Part shown: one piece after another, positions 1 through 5,936 of the stretch
Layout: each line of letters begins with the position of its first letter
Numbering within the stretch: the stretch's first letter is position 1
Source: Verrucomicrobiota bacterium
GTDB lineage: Bacteria; Verrucomicrobiota; Verrucomicrobiia; Opitutales; Opitutaceae
Direction of reading: 5' to 3'
Length of the DNA stretch: 6,680 nucleotides
Assembly (NCBI GenBank): GCA_030832235.1
Contig: JAURJO010000335.1
Coordinates: 1 to 6,680 of the forward strand
Made by a program: the position numbers and the translations under genes
Notes under the pieces: generated by a model
The model's database searches: none
What the model was told of the DNA's origin: nothing
Seen by the model: only the letters and a program-made list of their open reading frames with translations

Positions 1-520
1 CGGTGTAGACGAGCTGGTTGGCCGGCTCGTGGTTGATCGCGTCGGTTTGCATCGAGCGGATCACGCAGAGATCGTCGGCCATCTTCGCGATATTGGGCAG
101 CAGCTCGCTGATCCAAATGCCGCTCTTGCCGTGCTGCGCGAACTTGAAGCGGCTCGGCGCCAGCGGGAACGACGCCTGGCGGGCCGTCATGCCGGTGAGG
201 CGTTCACCCTGATCCTTCAGCCAATCCTTCAGGTCTTCCTTAAACCGCGACTCCAGGTGCGGCTTGTAGTCGAAAAGCTCCAACTGCGAGGGCGCGCCGA
301 TGAGCGAGATGTAGATCGCCCGCTTCGCCTTCGGCGCGATGCGCCACGGCTCGGCCAGCGCGGCGGGCACCTCGTCCGCCCCCAGCACACGCGGGCCCAT
401 CAGTGAGGCGAGCGCGGCCACGCCCAGACCCGTGCCGGAGCGGCGGAAAAATTGCCGGCGCGTGAGCGCGGCGTTGTAGGACGAGAAGGTGTTGTGCCAG
501 TCGGGCGGGAGAAGGGTCAT
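1..520 (-). CDS. DUF1501 family Tat-exported protein, N-terminal part (gene continues past the window)
   Basis: The visible 173 residues are the N-terminus of a DUF1501 protein. The family is usually around 450-490 residues, so well over half lies off the left edge. Residues 20-42 form a Tat-type signal (T-R-R-Q-F-F-R-R followed by the hydrophobic stretch GLGVAALASLM), so export in folded form to the periplasm is expected. After it come family hallmarks: APKAKRAIYISLIGAPSQ at residues 62-79, then LELFDYKP (80-87), and at the cut end IRSMQTDAINHEPA (154-167). From memory, Pfam places DUF1501 in the alkaline-phosphatase/sulfatase fold clan; the biochemical role is unknown. The ATG at 518-520 lies 5 nt after the PSD1 stop codon, so the two are probably co-transcribed and translationally coupled. 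No Shine-Dalgarno motif precedes it. Family call is secure; function is not assigned. Confidence 0.93.
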   Translation of the reverse strand, partial: MTLLPPDWHNTFSSYNAALTRRQFFRRSGTGLGVAALASLMGPRVLGADEVPAALAEPWRIAPKAKRAIYISLIGAPSQLELFDYKPHLESRFKEDLKDWLKDQGERLTGMTARQASFPLAPSRFKFAQHGKSGIWISELLPNIAKMADDLCVIRSMQTDAINHEPANQLVYT

Positions 521-525
521 GGCGA

Positions 526-3500
526 CTATTTGGTCAGGGACTCGTCGAGGTTGAGGATCTGGCTGGCCACTAAAGACCACGCCGCGAGTTCGGGCGCGGG
601 TACGTTAACCGGCGCCGGGGAATCACCCACCGCGAGCAGTCGGGAGGCCGAGGCGGGGTCCTTGCGGTAAGCCTCCTGCGCCTTTTCCAGCGTGCGGCGC
701 ACGACCGGACGCTCGTCGGGCTTCAGTTTCCGGCCGAGCAGGCGCACCGTGATGTGGTCGAGCCGGGCGTCGGTCGAACGCGCCTCGGCGAGCGCGCGGG
801 TGGCAAGCTGCCGCGAGGCCTCGACAAACACGGGGTCATTGAGGGTAACGAGGGCCTGCAAAGGCGTGTTGGTGCGGTCACGACGCACACAGGACACCTC
901 GCGGCTCGGGGCGTTGAGGATGTCCATGGCCGGCGGCGGCGCCGTCCGCTTCCAGAGCGTATAGAGCGACCGGCGGTACAAGCTCTCGCCGTGGTCGGGC
1001 TGGTAAAAACGCGTCGTCGACTCCTTCATCGCGACGTCCTCCCAGATTCCCTCCGGCTGGTAGGGCCGCACCGGACGACCGCCGAGCTTGGCGACGAGGA
1101 GACCCGAGGCGGCAAGCGCCTGGTCGCGCAATTGCTCCGCGTCGAGACGATGCCTCGGCCCGCGCGCGAGGAGGCGGTTTGCCGGGTCCTTCTCGAGCAA
1201 CGCCGGCGTGGCGGCAGCCGACTGGCGGTAAGTCGCGCTGGTCACCATCAGACGCATCGTTGCGCGTTGATCCCAACCAGAGTCGCGCAGGCGCAACGCC
1301 AGCCAGTCGAGCAGTTCCGGATGCGACGGACGCGAGCCCGTAACTCCGAAGTCGCCGGCCGACTCCACTAGTCCGGTGCCGAAGAACTGCTGCCACAGGC
1401 GGTTCACGGTCACGCGCGCTGTGAGCGGGTTTTCCGGGGCGACCAGCCACTTGGCGAGGCCGAGTCGGTTGCGCGGCGTATCGGCCGGGAACGGCGGAAG
1501 AACCTTCGGGGTGTTCGCCGCCACTTTCTCTCCGGGCTGGTTGTACTCGCCGCGGTTGAGAACGTGGGCGAACGGCTCGCTGTCCTTCTTCTCCTCCATC
1601 ACCAGCGAAAGTCCCCCACGGGAACGCAGCGCGTCCTCCCGGGCGAGGAACGGGTCCAACTCACGCGCGAGCGCGAGCGACGGCAGGTCCGCCGACGCGA
1701 CGAAATGCGCCCGCAACTGGCGCTTCTGCGCCGGTGTGCGCTTATCCGCGGCCACCTTCAGCGCCGCCATCGCCTCCAGCTCGGTACTGAATCCTTTCAG
1801 GTCGTCCGCCTGGAAGCCGCGCGAGTAGACGCGGAAATCCTGTCCCCAGACCGTCGCCCCTTTGAGTAACGCCGGTTGGGCCCCCGGCGCCGGTGCGCGT
1901 GAACCGATGCGCACCGGAACTTCCGGACGGATGTCCGTCGGCAGGAAGGCGGATACCGTGGAGTTCACCGCCATCTTGCCGCCGACAAAAACCTCCACCG
2001 TGCGGCTGCGCACCGAGGCGGTGTCGAAAGCGACGAGCACATGGCTCCATTGGCCGGTCGGCAGCGCGAGCCCCACGTTGCGCACCTTCACCCGGCCGGT
2101 GCCGTCGGCGATGTAGATGCCGATCTTGCCCTCCTCTAGAAATACTTCCCACCCGACGCCGTTCTCACCTTCCGCCCGGCAGGAGATGAGCGGACCGTCG
2201 GCCTTGCCGTCCGCGTAAACGAAAAGTCCCGCGCTGCTGCTGGTACCCCGCAGCCAAGGGACCGCCGCTCCGACCACGCGGTCGCGGCCGTCCAGACGCT
2301 CCGCCGGACCATAGGGCCCCTCGGAAGCCGGCGGCGCCCCCGCCTCGCCCGTTCCCAGCAGCGCCTCGTAGCGTACCACCGTGCGATTGATCGGCGGCGA
2401 AGCCATCCGCGGGCCCGCGGCGAGCCACGCCTCGAAATCAGCGTCCGCCTCCTTCGAACGGGCTTCCATCCGGCGGCGCACTTCGGAGATCCGAGTCTGG
2501 ACCTCTTCCCATGCGGGACGGTCAGCGGGAGCCGGTACGAACAGCGTGGGCGGCGTGTCGTGCCGGTTTCCGTCCATCGCCGGCATCGTGTTGTTCCGGA
2601 AAAACGCCGCGAGAGCGTAGAAGTCCTTCTGCGACACCGGATCGAACTTGTGGTCGTGACACGAGGCGCAACCGGTGGTCAGGCCGAGCCAGACGGTCGA
2701 CATCGTCTCGACGCGATCCTTGGCGTAGATCGCCTCGTACTCCTCCGCGATCGCCCCGCCCTCACTGGTGGTGGAGAGGCATCGGTTATAACCCGAGGCG
2801 ACGCGTTGCTCGAGCGTGGCGGCCGGAAGCAGGTCGCCGGCCATCTGCTCAATGGTGAAGCGGTCGAACGGCAGGTTGCGCCGGAAGGCGTCCACCACCC
2901 AGTCGCGGTACGGCCAGATGGATCGGTAATTGTCGATGTGGATGCCATGGGTGTCGGCGTAGCGCACGGCGTCCAGCCAGAGGCGCGCGGAATGCTCCGC
3001 TGCGGCGTCACTCGCCAGCATACGGTCCACCGCGCGCTCGTAGGCGCCGGAGGCGCGATCGACCTCGAAGGCCGCGATGTCGGCCGGTGACGGCGGGAGT
3101 CCGGTGATGTCCAGCGCCGCGCGGCGCAGCAGTCGGGAGGCGGCCTCCTCGCGCGAGGGCGTGAGCCCGGAGGCGGCAAGCCGCTGGGCGACGAAAGAAT
3201 CGATCGGGTTGCGCGCCCAACCCCACGCAAGCGGGACATCCGGCACCGCTACTGTTTTGGGTGCGATCAAGGACCAGTGCTCCTCGTAATTGGCTCCTTC
3301 GCGGATCCAACGCTCCACCAACGCGACCTCCTCGGGCCGCAGGCGCTTGTGGGTCTCGGGCGGCGGCATGACCTCCTCGGGGTCTTTGGTGCGGAGCCGC
3401 TCCATCAGTGGACTGCGCGCGGGATCGCCCGGAACGATCGCCGCCGGCAGGTCGCCATCGCCGCGTGCCTTCGTGGCGAACTCGAAACGGTCGAGCCGCA

Positions 3501-3675
3501 GCTTGGCCTTGCGCGAAGCCGAATCGGGTCCGTGGCACGCGAAGCAGTTCTCCGCGAGGATGGGCTGAATGAACTCGTTGTAGCCGAGCTTGCCGGAGGC
3601 CGGCGCCGCGACGGACGGGATGGCGGCGGGAAACAGCAGGACGCCGGCAGCGAACAGACGGGAAAGGACGGTCAT
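526..3675 (-). CDS. PSD1-type secreted cytochrome-like protein (PSCyt1-DUF1549-LamG-DUF1553)
   Basis: This is a 1049-residue exported protein. Residues 1-24 look like a Sec signal peptide (hydrophobic AAGVLLFPAAIP, then SVAAPA). Residues 33-140 are a planctomycete cytochrome c domain (PSCyt1) with C44-F-A-C47-H48 and a likely distal haem ligand M103 in EVMPPP. Residues 154-360 are DUF1549 with a second motif C336-A-S-C339-H340 followed by DHKFDP. Residues about 430-620 resemble a LamG/concanavalin fold (QWSHVLVAFD at 542-551, VEVFVGGK at 560-567). Residues 735-1000 are DUF1553, with LTARVTVNRLWQQFFGTGLV and VRRDRTNTPLQALVTLNDP. The frame stays open for 60 codons upstream to 3855, but I chose the ATG at 3673-3675 because it puts the signal peptide at the N-terminus; the extension reads through repeat-rich spacer. 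The two CXXCH motifs suggest c-type haem binding and electron transfer, but no substrate is known for the family. It pairs with DUF1501 downstream, a common arrangement. Confidence 0.94.
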   Translation of the reverse strand: MTVLSRLFAAGVLLFPAAIPSVAAPASGKLGYNEFIQPILAENCFACHGPDSASRKAKLRLDRFEFATKARGDGDLPAAIVPGDPARSPLMERLRTKDPEEVMPPPETHKRLRPEEVALVERWIREGANYEEHWSLIAPKTVAVPDVPLAWGWARNPIDSFVAQRLAASGLTPSREEAASRLLRRAALDITGLPPSPADIAAFEVDRASGAYERAVDRMLASDAAAEHSARLWLDAVRYADTHGIHIDNYRSIWPYRDWVVDAFRRNLPFDRFTIEQMAGDLLPAATLEQRVASGYNRCLSTTSEGGAIAEEYEAIYAKDRVETMSTVWLGLTTGCASCHDHKFDPVSQKDFYALAAFFRNNTMPAMDGNRHDTPPTLFVPAPADRPAWEEVQTRISEVRRRMEARSKEADADFEAWLAAGPRMASPPINRTVVRYEALLGTGEAGAPPASEGPYGPAERLDGRDRVVGAAVPWLRGTSSSAGLFVYADGKADGPLISCRAEGENGVGWEVFLEEGKIGIYIADGTGRVKVRNVGLALPTGQWSHVLVAFDTASVRSRTVEVFVGGKMAVNSTVSAFLPTDIRPEVPVRIGSRAPAPGAQPALLKGATVWGQDFRVYSRGFQADDLKGFSTELEAMAALKVAADKRTPAQKRQLRAHFVASADLPSLALARELDPFLAREDALRSRGGLSLVMEEKKDSEPFAHVLNRGEYNQPGEKVAANTPKVLPPFPADTPRNRLGLAKWLVAPENPLTARVTVNRLWQQFFGTGLVESAGDFGVTGSRPSHPELLDWLALRLRDSGWDQRATMRLMVTSATYRQSAAATPALLEKDPANRLLARGPRHRLDAEQLRDQALAASGLLVAKLGGRPVRPYQPEGIWEDVAMKESTTRFYQPDHGESLYRRSLYTLWKRTAPPPAMDILNAPSREVSCVRRDRTNTPLQALVTLNDPVFVEASRQLATRALAEARSTDARLDHITVRLLGRKLKPDERPVVRRTLEKAQEAYRKDPASASRLLAVGDSPAPVNVPAPELAAWSLVASQILNLDESLTK

Positions 3676-3699
3676 GGGGCAGCGGGATACAAGACGCAC

Positions 3700-3747
3700 C
3701 AAATTCACCGCCAAGGAAAAAGCCAGAGGACGGACAACCACCGCGAA
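3700..3747. repeat. Degenerate direct repeat pair just upstream of PSD1
   Basis: Two 15-nt copies, at 3700-3714 and 3733-3747 (33 nt apart), match at 10 of 15 positions and share the core CACCGC, followed by AA one base later. On the minus strand they read TTGGCGGTGAATTTG and TTCGCGGTGGTTGTC. The pattern resembles the 'GCGGTGAATT / GTGGTT' dispersed repeats I recall from verrucomicrobial spacers. It sits directly in front of the PSD1 start, in the expected 5' leader. The match is weak enough that chance is possible. Confidence 0.35.
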
Positions 3748-3900
3748 CGAAGGAACGGAGCTACGCCATTTCCAAGCACGGCCCAATTCCGCGCTGCCCA
3801 CCTCAACACCCGCGTCCGCGCCAAGGTGACGTGAGCTCGGGAGCAGGACGCGCAAGTTGCGGATCTTGATGCGAGACGGTCCAGACCGGCGAACAGGAGC

Positions 3901-3917
3901 ACGCGAAGGGAGCGAAG
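3901..3917. repeat. Short 9-bp period repeat (GCGAAG units)
   Basis: GCGAAG occurs at 3903-3908 and 3912-3917, exactly 9 bp apart, followed by the related GCGGGAG at 3920-3926. Together with the preceding GAACAGGAGC it looks like an eroded member of the A/G-rich short-period dispersed repeats found between genes in related genomes (recalled, not searched). No coding meaning is likely. Confidence 0.4.
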
Positions 3918-4021
3918 AAGCGGGAGAACCCGGATATCACGAGTCCAGGCCTTCGGCGGAAGTACCCGCAGGATAGCAGCCTTATTTTCGGAAGATCCAG
4001 TGATGTGTGTGGCTAAAAGCG

Positions 4022-4043
4022 AACGTCGTTTCGTGACGACGTT
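4022..4043. promoter_or_regulatory. 8-bp perfect inverted repeat (possible operator or RNA hairpin)
   Basis: AACGTCGT at 4022-4029 is the exact reverse complement of ACGACGTT at 4036-4043, with the 6-nt spacer TTCGTG. As DNA it has the size of a dimeric-regulator operator; as RNA it would form an 8-bp stem. On the minus strand it is followed by CGCTTTTAG, only a weak T-run, so it is not a convincing terminator for the sulfatase. It lies about 350 nt upstream of PSD1 and about 380 nt downstream of the sulfatase. Confidence 0.4.
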
Positions 4044-4051
4044 ACCCTATC

Positions 4052-4077
4052 TCCGCGCCCCCGGTGTCCACGTGGTG
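4052..4077. repeat. First copy of a ~26-bp degenerate direct repeat
   Basis: This 26-nt segment aligns to 4171-4197 with 21 identical positions, five mismatches and one gap. Both begin TCCGCG, share CGGTGTCCA in the centre and end GGTG. The copies are 119 nt apart in the same orientation. See the 4168-4198 entry for the better preserved copy. Confidence 0.55.
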
Positions 4078-4167
4078 AACTCCGAGCCATTCGAAGCCGC
4101 CTTCGGCAATCTAGACCACAACATCGTCCGCTGCAGGCAGACGCGGCTGAAGCAAGCCGTGGCCTGC

Positions 4168-4198
4168 ACATCCGCGTCCATCGGTGTCCATCCGGTGT
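4168..4198. repeat. Three 10-11 bp tandem units, second copy of the direct repeat
   Basis: Three consecutive units, ACATCCGCGT, CCATCGGTGT and CCATCCGGTGT, run at a 10-11 bp period, close to one DNA helical turn. The sequence resembles the 'ATCCGTGTCCATCCGTGG' dispersed intergenic repeats I recall from Verrucomicrobiota and some other phyla. On the minus strand it translates to pieces such as TGWTPMDAD, typical of spurious small hypothetical proteins. The function is unknown. Confidence 0.6.
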
Positions 4199-4280
4199 TT
4201 CTCACCCACGAAGCGATTCGGGAACGGGTCACCACCTGAGCCTCGGGCCGGTGGATCGGACTCTGTGAACCCGGATTGGG

Positions 4281-4298
4281 TCTCCGTGCTCTCCGTGG
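4281..4298. repeat. Two tandem 9-bp units (TCTCCGTGC/TCTCCGTGG)
   Basis: TCTCCGTGC at 4281-4289 is followed immediately by TCTCCGTGG at 4290-4298, eight of nine bases identical. It is another short-period repeat of the same general style as the neighbouring elements. A lone related stretch, ATCCGTGCTTACCGCG, occurs at 4361-4376. Confidence 0.5.
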
Positions 4299-4327
4299 CC
4301 TGACTGAACTATCGCTTCCCTTTTGCT

Positions 4328-4340
4328 GCGGCGGAGCCGC
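4328..4340. other. Small GC hairpin downstream of the sulfatase
   Basis: GCGGC at 4328-4332 pairs with GCCGC at 4336-4340 across a GGA loop. It lies about 80 nt after the sulfatase stop codon on the minus strand. The following minus-strand bases are AGCAAAAGGG, with no T-run, so it is not a standard intrinsic terminator. A stem this short is common by chance in DNA this rich in GC. Confidence 0.25.
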
Positions 4341-4421
4341 GCTTGGCCCCCTTCATGTCAATCCGTGCTTACCGCGAGGGTTCGTTCTGAAGAATCCAGC
4401 GACTCAAGGCACGGCAGCGCA

Positions 4422-5912
4422 CTACTTCTTCCGCGGCGGGGCGTCGCGCCATGCGACGGCGGCGTCGTTGCGCTGCGATTCGCCCGGCGTGCTGCGGCCG
4501 CGGGAAACATAGGTTTCGAGCAGCGCCGTGAGTTTGGCGACGATCTCGGCGTTTTCCGCGTGGACATTGCGCGTCTCGGCAAGATCGGTCGCCAGATCAT
4601 AGAGCTGCCGCTCCGGCAGGCCCGATTTCCGCGCGTCTGCGTCGCCGGGCTTTCCCCACCCTCCCGAGCCAGGACAGAACTCCAGTTTCCAATTTCCCTG
4701 CCGGATCGCAAAGAGGCCGTTGATCGAGTGGTGCACCACGGCCTCCCGCAACGGCGCGCGGTCGCGGCCGAGCAGCGCGGGCAGGATGCTCACGCTGTCC
4801 TCGCCGGCGTTGTCGGGCAGGCGCTCCCCCATCAACTCGGCCACGGTGGCGAGGAGGTCGGTGTGGCAGATCAATTGGGTGCTCGTGCGCCCGGGGGAAA
4901 TGCGGCCGGGCCAGCGCGCCAGGAACGGCACGCGATGCCCGCCGTCCCAGATATCGGCCTTGTACCCGCGCAAGGGCCCGCTCGCGAAATGCCCCTTCGC
5001 CTCGAGGTCCGCGGTGCCCGCCTGCGGAGAGCAGCCGTTGTCGGCGGTGAAGATGACCAGCGTGTTGTCCGCGATGCCGTGCTCCGCCAGCGCGGCGAGA
5101 ACGTCGCCCACGACGGCGTCGGTCTGCATCACGAAATCCCCGTAGTCGCCCAGGCCGCTCTTCCCCTTCCACTCCGGCGACGGCAAAATGGGCGTGTGCG
5201 GGGACGTGAGCGGCAGGTAGAGGAAAAACGGCCGGCCGGCACGCGCCGCGGCGGCGCGATCGGCGACGTACTTCACCGCCTGCCGCCCCAGCCGCGGAAG
5301 CATCTCGATGGGAGGGAGATTCTCAATGACGCGGTCATTCTCGATCAGGCCCGACATCGTTCGGGCGTTGGAGCAGCCCCAGAAATAATCGAACCCGCGG
5401 GTCACCGGACCGCCGATGATGCGCGATCCGACCGGCAGGCCATTCTCCCCCATGCGGCGCTTCGCGCCGTCCTTGGCCGCCGGGCTCGCCCCAACGGCCG
5501 GGCGCTCGGAGAGAAAACCGAGGTGCCATTTGCCGATCGCCGCCGTCGCGTAGCCGTGACGCCGGAGAAACGCGGGCACCGTGAGCCGGTCCTCCGCGAT
5601 CAGCGGCGGATCATCGGTTCCATCGAGCACGCCGCGCTGGAGCCGCGAACGCCACGCGTAGCGGCCGGTCAGCAGGCCGTAACGCGTCGGCGTGCAAACC
5701 GACGAACCGCTGTGGGCGTCGGTGAAAATCATCCCCTCGCCGGCAAGCCGGTCGAGATGCGGCGTACGGATCTTGCCGCGGCCGGGATTGAGGATGCGCA
5801 CGTCACCGTAGCCGAGATCGTCGGCCAGGATGTAGACGATGTTGGGCCGCGCGGCGCCCGAAGCGGCGGAGGCGGAAAGCGCGAGCAGCAGGAGAAACCG
5901 GATAAGACTCAT
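4422..5912 (-). CDS. Secreted family S1 formylglycine sulfatase (arylsulfatase-like)
   Basis: This 496-residue enzyme should hydrolyse sulfate esters, releasing sulfate. A Sec signal peptide covers about residues 1-20 (MSLIRFLLLLALSASAASGA), then the family opening RPNIVYILADDLGYGD. The catalytic motif C73-T-P-T-R77 lies in SSVCTPTRYGLLTGRY, so Cys73 is the residue converted to formylglycine. Other expected active-site residues are present: D31 and D32 and the D291-N292 pair (metal), K128 and H130 in GKWHLG, H239 in SPHTP and K318 in GYKADIWDGGHRVPF. The length is normal for the family and nothing key is missing, so it looks active. The substrate cannot be read from sequence; genes of this type in related bacteria often act on sulfated glycans. 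It starts 24 nt after the receptor stop codon, which suggests one operon. No Shine-Dalgarno motif precedes the ATG. No maturation enzyme is in the window. Confidence 0.96.
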   Translation of the reverse strand: MSLIRFLLLLALSASAASGAARPNIVYILADDLGYGDVRILNPGRGKIRTPHLDRLAGEGMIFTDAHSGSSVCTPTRYGLLTGRYAWRSRLQRGVLDGTDDPPLIAEDRLTVPAFLRRHGYATAAIGKWHLGFLSERPAVGASPAAKDGAKRRMGENGLPVGSRIIGGPVTRGFDYFWGCSNARTMSGLIENDRVIENLPPIEMLPRLGRQAVKYVADRAAAARAGRPFFLYLPLTSPHTPILPSPEWKGKSGLGDYGDFVMQTDAVVGDVLAALAEHGIADNTLVIFTADNGCSPQAGTADLEAKGHFASGPLRGYKADIWDGGHRVPFLARWPGRISPGRTSTQLICHTDLLATVAELMGERLPDNAGEDSVSILPALLGRDRAPLREAVVHHSINGLFAIRQGNWKLEFCPGSGGWGKPGDADARKSGLPERQLYDLATDLAETRNVHAENAEIVAKLTALLETYVSRGRSTPGESQRNDAAVAWRDAPPRKK

Positions 5913-5936
5913 GGACGTACGATGGGCAGGTGGAGT

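Larger units (their letters stand above)
3676..4421. other. 746-nt spacer without a credible gene, rich in degenerate short repeats
   Basis: This stretch separates the sulfatase stop from the PSD1 start. Open frames exist on both strands (for example 4000-4239 plus and 4047-4235 minus), but their translations show no domain, no signal peptide and no start context, and much of the sequence they cover consists of repeats. What is visible: short-period direct repeats at about 3700-3747, 3901-3917, 4052-4077, 4168-4198 and 4281-4298, an 8-bp perfect inverted repeat at 4022-4043, and a small GC hairpin at 4328-4340. The portion around 3980-4020 is richer in A and T than its surroundings and would be the most natural place for a promoter driving PSD1, but I found no convincing -35/-10 pair. 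No insertion-sequence remnant or tRNA is recognisable. Confidence 0.75.

Noticed and set aside
2560..3090. Long plus-strand open frames antisense to PSD1, here and at 754-1371 and 3277-3834
   Set aside because: High-GC coding DNA leaves the opposite frames open by chance; their translations are arginine- and alanine-rich without domains, whereas the minus-strand frame has clear family motifs.
3676..3855. A 60-codon N-terminal extension of the PSD1 frame
   Set aside because: It would bury the clear signal peptide starting at 3675 and translates repeat-rich spacer; no family member is expected to have it.
3705..3902. Possible 65-residue minus-strand gene upstream of PSD1
   Set aside because: It overlaps the repeat-rich leader and ends in a repeat-derived tail; nothing recognisable.
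3980..4020. A promoter for PSD1 in the AT-richer part of the spacer
   Set aside because: A TATCCT-like hexamer on the minus strand can be found, but no matching upstream box at proper spacing, and promoter rules for this lineage are uncertain.
4168..4198. A CRISPR array
   Set aside because: The units are 10-11 bp, contiguous and imperfect, with no spacers between them.
4047..4235. Possible 62-residue minus-strand gene in the spacer
   Set aside because: Its sequence (for example TGWTPMDAD) is the translation of the short repeats, a common source of false hypothetical proteins.
4000..4239. Possible 79-residue plus-strand gene in the spacer
   Set aside because: No domain, signal peptide or ribosome-binding context, and it runs through the direct repeats at 4052-4077 and 4168-4198.
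4328..4340. Hairpin as an intrinsic terminator for the sulfatase
   Set aside because: The stem is only 5 bp and no T-run follows on the minus strand; kept only as a low-confidence structural note.
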